Shown one piece after another: positions 36,473 through 45,580 of a DNA stretch of 64,000 nt. The DNA comes from Deinococcus aerius (GTDB lineage: Bacteria > Deinococcota > Deinococci > Deinococcales > Deinococcaceae), in NCBI RefSeq assembly GCF_002897375.1, contig NZ_BFAG01000002.1:1-64000 (forward strand). The letters run 5' to 3'. The position numbers were made by a program, and so were the translations under genes. Numbering within the stretch: the stretch's first letter is position 1; each line of letters opens with the position of its first letter. Below the pieces are notes generated by a model. The model was not told the DNA's origin, did not search any database, and was given only the letters and a program-made list of their open reading frames with translations.

Positions 36473-36593
36473 ACGCGTCCAGGTGAGTGAAACCTGAAGG
36501 TGGGGCTGAACCCCTGTTCGGGCGTGGCCGCCTCCCCGTTCAGGAGGGGTCCGGCCAGCACCCGGCGGCCAGGGTGCGCCTCCTGCCCCCAGC

Positions 36594-36625
36594 TTTACAC
36601 GAGCTTTACAGGTTCTGCGTAGCTT
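36594..36625 (+). promoter_or_regulatory. Direct-repeat promoter module for the lgt-TCS operon
   Basis: TTTACA (36594-36599), five bases, TTTACA (36605-36610), nine bases, TAGCTT (36620-36625). Both repeats are perfect. It is divergent from the DUF305 promoter, 121 bases away. Confidence 0.85.
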
Positions 36626-36666
36626 CAGAACAGGCTGGGGTGGGTTGTCCCGGCCGTGGAGGTGGC

Positions 36667-37619
<953 letters not shown>

Positions 37620-37623
<4 letters not shown>

Positions 37624-38153
37624 ACCGGACCACCTCTTCCCCGCCCGCCCGTGATCGTTCGCGCCGGGTCCTGGGGCTGGTCCTGCCCGCCCTGCTCGCG
37701 GCCTGCTCCTCACGGGACCTCGCCGGGGTGCAGAAGTTCACCTTCCAGGCGGGGGATCACCGCGAGGGCCGGCTGGTGTACGCGCAGACGCCGCCCGCCG
37801 GGGGGCCCCACAACCCGTCCTGGCAGAACTGCGGCGTGTACACGTCGGCGCTGTACAACGAGTACGTCGTGCACAGCCTGGAACACGGCGCGGTGTGGAT
37901 CACGTACGGGCCGACCCTTTCCCCGGAGGACGTCCGAACCCTGGCGGGTCTGGCCCAGGGCCGCACGCACGTCCTCGTCTCCCCGAACGGGCAGCAGACC
38001 GCGCCGGTGGTCTTGACCGCGTGGGGCGCGCAGCTCCCGGTGGACGGGGTCGGCGACGCCCGCATCCGGGCCTTCCTCGACCGCTACGAGCAGGGTCCGA
38101 CCACACCCGAGCGCGGGGCCGCCTGCACCGGCGGCTACTCGGGCACCCGGTGA
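37620..38153 (+). CDS. DUF3105 lipoprotein
   Basis: A 177-residue protein. The N-terminus has a lipoprotein signal (RRVLGLVLPALLAAC with Cys in LAAC). The DUF3105 core shows PPAGGPHNPSWQNCGVY, NEYVVHSLEHGAVWITY and HVLVSPNGQQTAPVVLTAWG. The family has conserved His (PHN, HSLEHG) and Cys residues that could bind metal; no reaction is known. It is coupled to lgt by ATGA, and Lgt is the enzyme needed to lipidate it. The regulator gene follows after 25 bases. Confidence 0.88.
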
Positions 38154-38178
38154 AGGCGCCCGGGAACCAGGGGAACCT

Positions 38179-38844
38179 ATGGCCACGGTGCTGATCGTGG
38201 ACGACGATCCGGCGATCCTGGAGGTGCTCACGGCCTACCTGGTGGCGGAGGGCCACAGCGTGGAGACCGAGGACGACGGGCTGGCGGCGCTGCCCCGGCT
38301 CGCCCGCGCCGACGTCGCCATCCTGGACTGGATGCTGCCCGGCATGACCGGCGTGGAACTCACCGCCCACGCCCGGCGGGAGCATCCCCAGTTGCCGGTC
38401 CTGCTCCTGACCGCCCGGGGCGAGGAGGAGGACCGCCTCAGGGGCCTGAACGCCGGGGCCGACGACTACGTCGTCAAGCCCTTCAGCCCCCGCGAGGTGG
38501 TGGCGCGCGTCCGCGCCCTGCTGCGCCGCGTCGGGGTGCAGGACCACATCCAGGCTGGTCCGCTGACGATGAACCTCAGGAGCCGCGCCGCCACGCTGCA
38601 CGGCCAGCCGCTGGCCCTCTCGCGCACCGAGTTCGACCTGCTCGCCACCCTGGCGCAGCACCCCGGCCTGGTCTGGTCGCGCGAGCGGCTGATGGAGCGG
38701 GTGTGGGGTCCGGACTTCCCGGGCGTGACCCGGGTGGTGGACGTGCACATCACCGCCGTGCGCCGCAAGCTGGGGGACGACGCGGACGCGCCCACCTTCA
38801 TCGAGACGGTGCGCGGGCTGGGCTACCGGTTCCGGGAGGACTGA
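38179..38844 (+). CDS. OmpR/PhoB-family response regulator (system 2)
   Basis: A 221-residue regulator. The receiver has acidic residues VDDD, phospho-acceptor D50 (AILDWMLPG), T79 and K100 (YVVKPFSP). The winged helix has LSRTEFDLLATLAQHPG, RVVDVHITAVRRKL and VRGLGYRFRED. It lies 25 bases after the lipoprotein gene, inside the operon that starts with the TTTACA-type promoter at 36594. OmpR-type regulators bind direct repeats with about 11-base spacing, so this protein is the best candidate to read those boxes and to control its own operon. That assignment is inference. Confidence 0.95.
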   Translation: MATVLIVDDDPAILEVLTAYLVAEGHSVETEDDGLAALPRLARADVAILDWMLPGMTGVELTAHARREHPQLPVLLLTARGEEEDRLRGLNAGADDYVVKPFSPREVVARVRALLRRVGVQDHIQAGPLTMNLRSRAATLHGQPLALSRTEFDLLATLAQHPGLVWSRERLMERVWGPDFPGVTRVVDVHITAVRRKLGDDADAPTFIETVRGLGYRFRED

Positions 38845-38845
38845 C

Positions 38846-39928
38846 ATGCGCCTGTTTCCCCGCCTGCTGCTCAACCACCTGATGTGTGTCGCGGTGACGG
38901 CCGCCGTGCTGCTCCTGGCGGCCGAGGTGGCCGCCCAGCCCTTTATCGGGCACCACGTGGACGAGATGATCCGGCTGATCGGCCCGGAGGGGGGGCGGCT
39001 GCGCGGGGACCTCACCGGGGGGATGCGCGGCACCCTGACGCGCGCCCTGCTCGCGGCCCTGCCGCTGGCCCTGCTGGTCGCCACCGGGATCGCCTGGGCC
39101 TCCGCCCGGCGGGTCACCGCGTCGGTGCGCGCCCTGCAGTCGGGCAGCGGCGCCATCGCCAGCGGGGAGTACGCGCGGCGGCTGCCGGAGGCCGGGCAGG
39201 ACGAACTCGCCGACCTCGCGCGCAGCTTCAACCGCATGGCGGGGACCCTGGAACGGGTCGAGCAGACGCGGGTCGAGCTGATCGGCAACGTCGCCCACGA
39301 GCTGCGCACCCCGGTCAGCGCCGTGCGCGGCTACGCCGAGGCGGCCCAGGACGGCGTCCTGCCCGCCGGACAGGCCCTGGAGGCCATCGCGCGGGAGGTG
39401 GCGGGCATGGAGCGGCTGGTGCAGGACCTCAGCCTCGTGAGCCGGGTGGAGGCCGGTCGGGTGGAGCTGAAGGTGGGGGACATCCCCCTGGCCGAACTCT
39501 TGTCACAGGCCCAGGACCGCTTCGCGCTGGCCTTCGAGGACCGCGGGATCGCGTTTCAGGTGGACCTGCCCCCGGGTCCCCTGACGATCCGGGCAGACCC
39601 CGAGCGGGCGCAGCAGATCCTCGCCAACCTGCTGCGCAACGCCCTGCGGCACACCCCGCCGGGCGGAACGGTCCGGGTGTCCGCCCAGACGGAGGGAGCC
39701 CACGTCTATGTCTCGGTCACGGACACGGGCAGCGGCATCGCGCCCGAGCACCTCGACCGGGTGTTCGAGCGCTTCTTCCGGGCGGACCCGGCCCGGACCC
39801 CGGGAGAGGGAAGCGGGGTAGGCCTGACCATCGCCCGTGGACTCGCCCGGGCGATGGGGGGGGACCTGAGCGTGCGCTCGGCGCCCGGACAGGGCAGCAC
39901 CTTCACCTGGGCGGTGCGTCGGGCCTGA
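38846..39928 (+). CDS. Sensor histidine kinase, HAMP type (system 2)
   Basis: A 360-residue kinase starting one base after the regulator stop. It has two membrane helices (about 8-30 and 65-87) with only a short loop of about 35 residues between them (GHHVDEMIRLIGPEGGRLRG). It therefore probably senses the membrane itself, a partner or a ligand at the interface. HAMP, the phospho-accepting NVAHELRTP (H151), LLRNALRHTP (N box), VTDTGSGI (G1) and GSGVGLTIA (G2) follow. The HH pair in the short loop could bind a metal. Confidence 0.95.
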   Translation: MRLFPRLLLNHLMCVAVTAAVLLLAAEVAAQPFIGHHVDEMIRLIGPEGGRLRGDLTGGMRGTLTRALLAALPLALLVATGIAWASARRVTASVRALQSGSGAIASGEYARRLPEAGQDELADLARSFNRMAGTLERVEQTRVELIGNVAHELRTPVSAVRGYAEAAQDGVLPAGQALEAIAREVAGMERLVQDLSLVSRVEAGRVELKVGDIPLAELLSQAQDRFALAFEDRGIAFQVDLPPGPLTIRADPERAQQILANLLRNALRHTPPGGTVRVSAQTEGAHVYVSVTDTGSGIAPEHLDRVFERFFRADPARTPGEGSGVGLTIARGLARAMGGDLSVRSAPGQGSTFTWAVRRA

Positions 39929-39943
39929 CCGTGGCCCCCACCC

Positions 39944-40327
39944 TCAGCGGTCGAGGTACTTCTCGGCCGTCCTCAGCGCCGTCAGCGCCTCGTCCCGTGA
40001 GTATCCGCCCTCCATCAGGCGGCGCACGCTGGCCTCCCGCCGAACCGTGAGTGCCTGGGAGGGCACCGAGGACTCGCTGGCGCTCACGTCTCGGAAAGGC
40101 TGCCGTTCGGCGACCGCCTGGTGGCTTTCTAAGTCCTTCACGAGGACGACGTGGTCGCCCTGCCACCGCAGCTCACCGACGTCCGCGAAGCTCAGGGACC
40201 GCCCCGCCTGCAACTCCTCCACGAACTCCTGGGCGTACCGGCGGGCGGTGGTCTCCTGAACGCCGGAGGTCTCCAGCTTCTCCTCCAGCGTGTGGAAGGC
40301 CTGGTCAAGGGTCAAGGTCTCGGTCAC
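39944..40327 (-). CDS. Unknown 127-residue protein, last gene of a three-gene operon
   Basis: A soluble, charged protein that I do not recognise with certainty. The N-terminal 65 residues (AFHTLEEKLETSGV, RRYAQEFVEELQAGRSLSFADVGELRW) have the helix-helix-strand pattern of HU-like DNA-binding proteins, including the turn before a Gly in FADVGEL. The C-terminus has two short helices (SVRRLMEGGYSRDEALTALR). The GTG start overlaps the peptidase stop by four bases. A DNA- or partner-binding role is speculation. Confidence 0.6.
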   Translation of the reverse strand: MTETLTLDQAFHTLEEKLETSGVQETTARRYAQEFVEELQAGRSLSFADVGELRWQGDHVVLVKDLESHQAVAERQPFRDVSASESSVPSQALTVRREASVRRLMEGGYSRDEALTALRTAEKYLDR

Positions 40328-40956
40328 GTCACACCTCCGTACGCCCGCAGCACCCTCTGGAGAGCGTGGTTCAGCATAGCAAAGTCGTCCTCAGGCCATT
40401 GCTGTGGGGGCCGCCGCCCGGCCAGCCGGGTGATGTCCATGTTCAGCGGGGACTCCGGCGCGCCGCTCACGGCGTACTGGGCGAAGGCGCGGGCGAAGAT
40501 CTCCTTGGGTTTGAGCAGGTACGCCGCCAGGAGTTCGGTGTCGAGGTCCTCGCGACGTGCGGCCTGCAGGAGCTGCCACGTGGTGGACTGCTGGACGGCG
40601 GTGTCGAAGGCGGTCCACGCCCCGGCCTGGGCCGGGGTCCGGTTCGCGCCCTCGCTCGCCCAGCCCTGCTCGGCCCCGAGGACGCAGTAGTCGAGGGCGT
40701 GGCCCACCTCGTGCAGCAGGGTCAGCCCGGGAAAGAGTTTGGCGTCCGCCACCCGGGCGCCGAGGTGCGCGGCCCCGGCCTCGAACACGCCGTTCTCGTC
40801 GCTCAGCGGCTCGGTGCGCACCCCGATGGCGGGCACCGCGGGCACGGGGTCGGGCACGCGCGCGAGCACCCGGTGCGCCTCCCCCAGCGCCTCCAGACGC
40901 GGGTGCCGGGGAGGCACGAGCAGTGGGAAGAGGGTCACGATGGGTGCGGACGTCAT
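40324..40956 (-). CDS. Putative zinc metallopeptidase (HEVGH motif)
   Basis: A 210-residue soluble protein with a gluzincin-like zinc motif HEVGH (LTLLHEVGHALDYCVL, near residue 83). A downstream KPKEIFARAFAQY stretch could supply the third ligand (Glu). No signal peptide is seen, so it acts in the cytoplasm. It overlaps both neighbours by four bases (ATGA upstream, GTGA downstream), so the three proteins are made together. The pattern recalls compact peptidases found in conflict or toxin systems, but the substrate is unknown. Confidence 0.65.
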   Translation of the reverse strand: MTSAPIVTLFPLLVPPRHPRLEALGEAHRVLARVPDPVPAVPAIGVRTEPLSDENGVFEAGAAHLGARVADAKLFPGLTLLHEVGHALDYCVLGAEQGWASEGANRTPAQAGAWTAFDTAVQQSTTWQLLQAARREDLDTELLAAYLLKPKEIFARAFAQYAVSGAPESPLNMDITRLAGRRPPQQWPEDDFAMLNHALQRVLRAYGGVT

Positions 40957-41429
40957 GCCGTGGGCGTGACCTCCAGCGTCACGGTATGGGTGTCGACGCT
41001 CTTGGCCCCCACCTTGAGGATGAAGTTGAACTTGCCCTCGCTCGTCAGCTCGAACCTGAATTCGATCTTCGCGCTGGCCTCGAAGGACGCCTCCAGCCCG
41101 GCCAGGGCTTGCAGGCCCGTCCGGACGATGCGGGTGGCCTCTTTGAGATGGGCGGGCAGCGCGTCGAAGTGAGGCGCGGCCCCCCGGCGTTTGAGGACGA
41201 AGGTCAGGCGCTGCGTGTCGGCGCGGGTCATGTCCCCGGTGAGAAAGTCCTTGGGCACCAGTTTCGTGACCGGCTCCGGCACGCCCGCACCCCCGGAGCG
41301 TGACGTCACCGCCAACAGGTCCACCGTGACGCTGACCACCCGCAGCCCGGTGTCATTCTCCGCCAGCGCGACGATGGTCTGCAGGTCGGCCAGCACGGTC
41401 TGGGCCCGCAGCGAATCCGGGAGGGTCAT
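40953..41429 (-). CDS. Unknown protein, possibly with a Trypco2-like C-terminal domain
   Basis: A 158-residue soluble protein, first gene of the operon. The last 50 residues (AKIEFRFELTSEGKFNF, VGAKSVDTHTVTLEVTP) resemble my memory of trypsin-co-occurring domain 2, a small beta domain found with proteases in bacterial conflict systems. The first 60 residues (LQTIVALAENDTGLRVVSV) are a separate alpha/beta region. The ATG at 41429 has ggag eight bases upstream; an alternative ATG lies four codons earlier. The tie to the HEVGH peptidase gene supports a protease-linked role. The domain call is tentative. Confidence 0.5.
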   Translation of the reverse strand: MTLPDSLRAQTVLADLQTIVALAENDTGLRVVSVTVDLLAVTSRSGGAGVPEPVTKLVPKDFLTGDMTRADTQRLTFVLKRRGAAPHFDALPAHLKEATRIVRTGLQALAGLEASFEASAKIEFRFELTSEGKFNFILKVGAKSVDTHTVTLEVTPTA

Positions 41430-41539
41430 GGGGCGCTCCATTCTGGACAAAGGGTCATCTTGCGTGACTGTAGCGGCCCCCGGGGGCCGCGTGGGAGGCA
41501 TCACCGCCGGGGTGTCGAGGACGGCTGCTCCCCCGCGCT

Positions 41540-41571
41540 TTTGCCGTTTCCTTACACTCGCCCCCTACACT
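41540..41571 (+). promoter_or_regulatory. Weak direct-repeat promoter module before the decayed regulator
   Basis: TTTGCC (41540-41545), five bases, CTTACA (41551-41556), nine bases, TACACT (41566-41571), then ATG after six bases. Spacing fits exactly but the first repeat matches TTTACA at only four of six positions. Confidence 0.4.
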
Positions 41572-41577
41572 GCCGCC

Positions 41578-42203
41578 ATGCGCCTGCTGCTCCCCGAAGA
41601 CGACCAGCGGCTGCGGGCACCGGTGGCGGCGGGCTTGCAGGAACCCGGGCACGGCGTGCAGGAGGTCACGTCGGCGGGTGAGGGCCACACCTCGGCTGCC
41701 GCGGGCGAGTTCGACGCCCTCATCCTGAACGTGATGCCGGGGGGGAGAACAGGACGCGGGCTTCGGGGTCGTCCGGCCACTGCGGGAGGAGGGGGACGCC
41801 ACCCCGATCCTCGTCCCGACCACACGGACCGATGTGAATTCCCGGCTGACGGCATCGGACATCGGCGGGGACGACCACCTGAGCCTGCCCTTCGATTTCC
41901 GCGAGTTGCGCGCGCGCCTCTCGGCCCTGGTCCTCTGCTCGGCGGGGCCGCCCGGCAACGCTGCCCCGCCGCCGGGCGGCTGCCAGGTGCATGTGCTGAG
42001 GCGCCGAGTGACAGGTCCGAACGGTCCCCCTCACGCCCAGAGGGTTCGAGCTGCTCGAAGGCTTCGCCCTCCACCCGGCCCAGCCGGAGGTGGAGAGCCG
42101 GGTGGTGGACGTGGATGTGGGGAACCTGCGCCGCAAGCTGGGGGAGGGCATGATCCTCACCGTGCGCGGGCACGGCGACCGCCTCGGCGAGGTGGGGCCT
42201 TGA
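41578..42203 (+). pseudogene. Decayed OmpR-family response regulator (system 3)
   Basis: It starts as MRLLLPEDDQRLRAPVAAGL but must change frame twice, near the G-run at about 41740 and again near 42000, to read VVRPLREEGDATPILV, LPFDFRELRARLSALVL and finally LEGFALHPAQPEV and DVGNLRRKLGEGM. The phospho-acceptor is Asn (ILNVMPGG instead of ILDVM), the Lys before PF is Leu, and part of the winged helix is missing. These changes go beyond sequencing error and indicate real loss of function. Its last frame ends in TGA overlapping the kinase start. Confidence 0.8.
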
Positions 42204-43504
42204 CCTTCCGCTGGCGGCTCACGCTGACCTACGCCGCCCTGCTGGGCCTCCTGCTCATGATCGCGGGCGCCCTGAGCTACGCCGCGTTCCGCCACACACT
42301 CTACGCCGGGCTGGACGACGCCCTGCGGGTGTACGCGCAGAAGCAGGCCGAGATGAGCCTGAGCGCCGACCGGAAGTCGCCGCATAAGGAAAATCCCGCC
42401 CTGGACGCCATTAATCGCCAGCAACCCGTCCGCATGACGGTGTATGGCGCCGGGGGCCAGGAAGTGGACTGGGGGCCGTCCCGGGTGGGCTTCATTCCCG
42501 GGGCGGGAACGTTTCAGGTCGGTGCGGAGCGCGTCTTCGTGTTGAAGACGGCCGGGGGCTGGATTCAGACCTCGCAGTCGGACGCGGGGGTGCGGGCGGC
42601 CCTGGGGCAGATTCTGCGCCTGGAGTTGCTGGGCGTGCCCCTGCTGCTGCTGCTGGCGCTCCTGGTCGGCTACCTCCTCGCTGACCGCGCGCTGCGGCCG
42701 GTCGATCAGGTCTCGGACCTCGCCGCCCGGATTGCCCGCAGCGGCCAGCCGGGCGAGCGGGTGCCCGTCGCCCCCGGCTCGGACGAACTGGCCCGGCTGA
42801 CCCGCACCATCAACGACATGCTGGGCAAACTGGACGCGCTCCTGACCCGCGAGCGGCTCTTCGCGCATGCCAGCGCCCACGAGCTGCGCACCCCCATCAG
42901 CGTCATCCGCGCCACGGCCTCGCTGGCCCTGGAGCGGGAGCGCTCCCCCGAGGCGTACCGCGAGGCCCTCGCCCAGGTGCGGGACGTCAGCGAGGACATG
43001 AGCGCCCTCACCCACCGGCTGATGGAGCTGGCCCGGGCCACCCGACCTCCCGGGGGCCACGTGGTGAACCTGGCGGACGTCACGCTGATGGCGACCGAAC
43101 TCCACGCCACGGACGCCCAGAAGAAACACATGTCCCTGGAGGTGACGCTGAACGACGCCTCCACCACGGGGGACCTGGGCGCGCTGGTGCTGGCGGCAGG
43201 GAACCTGATCCAGAACGCCATCCAGTACGGCCCGCCGGGTTCGGCGGTCCACGTCTCCTGCGGGGCCGACGACGAGGTCGCCCGCCTGACCGTGCAGGAC
43301 GTGGGTCCAGGGATTCCGCAGGAAGAAATGCCGCGTCTGACGCAGCCCTTCCAGCGGGGGCAGGGGACGCAGAACCTCGGCGGCGCAGGGTTGGGGCTGG
43401 CCCTGGTCCAGGTCATTGTGGAGGCCCATGGAGGCGGCCTGGAGTTGGCGAACCGTGCTGAAGGCGGCCTGCGCGCGGAACTGGTGTTCCCCCGGCGCGC
43501 GTGA
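42200..43504 (+). CDS. Sensor histidine kinase, HAMP type (system 3), intact
   Basis: A 434-residue kinase. I infer the TTG start at 42200 from the overlap with the end of the regulator (TTGA); the protein then begins LTFRWRLTLTYAALLGLLL. It has two membrane helices (about 5-27 and 140-160), an extracytoplasmic domain of about 110 residues, HAMP, and the phosphorylated His in ASAHELRTP (H227). The ATP domain has NLIQNAIQYGPP, VQDVGPGIP and GAGLGLALV. It is full length although its partner gene is broken, so it may signal to another regulator or be recently orphaned. Confidence 0.88.
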   Translation: MTFRWRLTLTYAALLGLLLMIAGALSYAAFRHTLYAGLDDALRVYAQKQAEMSLSADRKSPHKENPALDAINRQQPVRMTVYGAGGQEVDWGPSRVGFIPGAGTFQVGAERVFVLKTAGGWIQTSQSDAGVRAALGQILRLELLGVPLLLLLALLVGYLLADRALRPVDQVSDLAARIARSGQPGERVPVAPGSDELARLTRTINDMLGKLDALLTRERLFAHASAHELRTPISVIRATASLALERERSPEAYREALAQVRDVSEDMSALTHRLMELARATRPPGGHVVNLADVTLMATELHATDAQKKHMSLEVTLNDASTTGDLGALVLAAGNLIQNAIQYGPPGSAVHVSCGADDEVARLTVQDVGPGIPQEEMPRLTQPFQRGQGTQNLGGAGLGLALVQVIVEAHGGGLELANRAEGGLRAELVFPRRA

Positions 43505-43624
43505 GTCCACCCGGCCTGGGGCAGGCTGATTCCGGGCGGGCCGGGATCCGCTGATGGCGGCGGGGGCCGGCGTGCCGGTCGGTGGGTTCCGGCTCTGGCG
43601 GCGGGCCTCCACCCCGTTGGCGCC

Positions 43625-45157
43625 TTAGGGTGCCCCTGCCTCCGGCCCGCCCGGACGCCCCCCACGTCTCCGGGTCGGTAGGGGGAGCAATGCCAGCAGC
43701 GCCACCCCGCTCCCCCAACTCACCCAGTCGCCGTACCGGACGGAGGGCGTGCGGACCGAAGAGACGCCGAAGGCGACCCGGTAGGCGCCCCGCTGTCCCC
43801 GGGGTGCGCGGAACGGGACCCGGCCCCAGGGGTCCACGACGGCGCTCACCCCGTCGTTTCCGGCCCGCAGCAGGAACCGCCGCGTCTCGATGGCGCGCAG
43901 GCGGCCCATCTGGAAGTGCTGCTCCGCCCCCGCTCCCCGGCCGAACCACGCGTCGTTGGAGAGCACGACGAGCAGGTTCGCCCCCGCCCGCACGGCCTGC
44001 CGGCTCAGCGGCCCGAACACCGACTCGTAACAGATGCTGACGCCCGCCCGCAGGTCCCGCAGGGGCAGCACGTTCAGCAGCCTCCCGGGCGTCAGGCTGG
44101 TCAACCCGGCCATTCCCAGACTCCGGAGCACCGGCGTGTAGAGGAAGCCCAGCACCCTTGAGAAGGGCAGGCTCTCCCCGAACGGCACCAGAACGCGTTT
44201 GTCCTGTCGGCCCGTGACCCCCCCGTCCACCCCGTAGGCGCTGTTGCGCGCCTGGCCCGGCACGTCGCCCGGAGCGCCCACCAGCAGGGGCACCCCCAGC
44301 CCCCGCAGGGCGGGCAGCACCCCCGGGTCGGAGGCGGGCAGCGGGCTGGCCGTCTCGGGCCACACCACCAGGTCCGCCGCTCCCGAGCGCAGGGCGCCCC
44401 GCGTCAGGTCGAGGTAGACCCCCAGCTCGTCCAGGGTACGCCCCCGGGCCTTGAGCCGCGGGTCGATGGCCCCCTGCACGAGCACGGCCGTGCGGGGGGT
44501 GGGCGCGGGAGCGGGCGTCACCCACCGCCCCCACAGCCACGCGGCGCTCCAGAGGGCGAACAGCGCCAGCAGCGCCGGACGCCGACTGCTCCCCAAGCCC
44601 GCGAGGACGCTCGCCGTGAGGGTGACGAGCAGCGTCAGCAGCGCCACGCCGCCCACGCTCGCGAGCTGGGCCAGGGGCGTGCCCGTCAGGGCGTACCCGG
44701 GGTTGCCCCAGGGAAACGCCAGCGGTCCCCGGGTCCGGAGCAGCTCGAGGAGCACCCACGCGAACGGCAGGGCGGCCAGGGTGCGGGCCCCGAACACGCC
44801 TCGGGTGAGCGCCAGGGGCACCGCCCAGGTCAGGGCCGCGGCGGGCAGGACCAGGACGGTGAGCAGTCCCCCCAGGGGACCCAGCACCTCCCCCAGGCTG
44901 GCGGGCAGCCAGGCGAGGTGCAGCGTGAAGAAGGCCAGGGCGAATACGAGGGCGGTCCGGAAGGCCGCCCGCCCGTCGGGGCTGCGGGCCAGCCGGCGGT
45001 GCAGGAAGGCCAGCGGCAGCGGCGCCAGCACGGCCAGGGGCGACGGCAACCCCAGCAGGCCCAGCACGGCCCCGGCGAGCGCGTCGCCCAGCCAGGCGGG
45101 CAGCGGCGGGGCATTCAGGCGGGCCCGCCAGGCGCGGAAGGCCAGGTGGTCGTTCAC
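43625..45157 (-). CDS. lnt: Apolipoprotein N-acyltransferase
   Basis: A 510-residue protein with about seven membrane helices in the first 210 residues and a nitrilase-like catalytic domain. The catalytic triad is visible: E268 (VVWPETAS), K320 (RQDKRVLVPFGE) and C376 (VSICYESVF), close to E. coli E267, K335 and C387. It adds the third acyl chain to lipoproteins. The GTG at 45157 lies seven bases after a -10 box, so the mRNA is predicted leaderless. It is divergent from the Met-rich peptide gene; both have a direct-repeat promoter. Lgt, the first enzyme of the pathway, has the same type of promoter. Confidence 0.93.
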   Translation of the reverse strand: MNDHLAFRAWRARLNAPPLPAWLGDALAGAVLGLLGLPSPLAVLAPLPLAFLHRRLARSPDGRAAFRTALVFALAFFTLHLAWLPASLGEVLGPLGGLLTVLVLPAAALTWAVPLALTRGVFGARTLAALPFAWVLLELLRTRGPLAFPWGNPGYALTGTPLAQLASVGGVALLTLLVTLTASVLAGLGSSRRPALLALFALWSAAWLWGRWVTPAPAPTPRTAVLVQGAIDPRLKARGRTLDELGVYLDLTRGALRSGAADLVVWPETASPLPASDPGVLPALRGLGVPLLVGAPGDVPGQARNSAYGVDGGVTGRQDKRVLVPFGESLPFSRVLGFLYTPVLRSLGMAGLTSLTPGRLLNVLPLRDLRAGVSICYESVFGPLSRQAVRAGANLLVVLSNDAWFGRGAGAEQHFQMGRLRAIETRRFLLRAGNDGVSAVVDPWGRVPFRAPRGQRGAYRVAFGVSSVRTPSVRYGDWVSWGSGVALLALLPLPTRRRGGRPGGPEAGAP

Positions 45158-45164
45158 GCGCCGC

Positions 45165-45196
45165 AGGCTACGGGAGCCGTGTTCAGGTGCGGTAAA
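45165..45196 (-). promoter_or_regulatory. Direct-repeat promoter module, leaderless, for lnt
   Basis: On the minus strand: TTTACC (45196-45191), five bases, TGAACA (45185-45180), nine bases, TAGCCT (45170-45165), then GTG after seven bases. It lies five bases from the divergent module at 45202. Confidence 0.75.
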
Positions 45197-45201
45197 GGAC
45201 C

Positions 45202-45233
45202 TTTACACGGACCTAACACACCCTGCCTAAGCT
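45202..45233 (+). promoter_or_regulatory. Direct-repeat promoter module for the Met-rich peptide operon
   Basis: TTTACA (45202-45207), five bases, CTAACA (45213-45218), nine bases, TAAGCT (45228-45233). It is back to back with the lnt module, so up to four repeat half-sites lie within 40 bases. Confidence 0.75.
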
Positions 45234-45253
45234 GCCGGCGGAGGCTTTCCCCC

Positions 45254-45310
45254 ATGCCCACATCCACTGGCTCTCCCGCTCGCCCTTCTTCCCGCCGGGG
45301 GTCCCGGTGA
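45254..45310 (+). CDS. Possible 18-residue leader peptide
   Basis: ATG at 45254 with ggcggaggc upstream; 18 codons rich in Ser, Arg and Pro (MPTSTGSPARPSSRRGSR), stopping with TGA that overlaps the next GTG as GTGA. It is the first translatable frame after the promoter. It may couple translation to the Met-rich peptide. Confidence 0.4.
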   Translation: MPTSTGSPARPSSRRGSR

Positions 45311-45522
45311 CGCCCCCGCCGCCCCGCCGCGGGAGGTCCAGCTTCTGGTTGGGCGCCCTCCTCGTGCTGGCCGCAGTTCTGGGGGCGGCCTGGCTGGCGG
45401 GCTCCATGTCGGACCGGGGCCTCACCGGCAATCCGGCCATGAACCCCGGGATGCCCTCCATGCCGGGGATGGATCAGCAGAGCATGCCCGGCATGGGGGG
45501 CGCGGCCCCCTCCGCCCCCTGA
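45307..45522 (+). CDS. Small Met-rich single-span membrane protein
   Basis: A 71-residue protein: a basic Pro-rich start, one membrane helix (FWLGALLVLAAVLGAAWLAG), then a tail outside the membrane with eight Met in about 40 residues (NPAMNPGMPSMPGMDQQ, SMPGMGG). Repeated MxxM/MPGM motifs bind Cu(I) or Ag(I) in exported proteins such as the multicopper oxidase linker here. The GTG start overlaps the leader-peptide stop. A penicillin-binding protein gene follows after 58 bases. It belongs to no family that I can name. Confidence 0.65.
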   Translation: MTPPPPRRGRSSFWLGALLVLAAVLGAAWLAGSMSDRGLTGNPAMNPGMPSMPGMDQQSMPGMGGAAPSAP

Positions 45523-45580
45523 CCCTGGCCGCGGGCCTCTCCTGGGGCCCCGTTCATCCCCGAAGAAAGACGTTCCTGCC

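Noticed and set aside
44918..45310. 130-codon plus-strand frame running into the Met-rich peptide gene
   Set aside because: Most of it is antisense to lnt and it would begin upstream of both divergent promoters; only the last 18 codons, after the promoter, are plausible.
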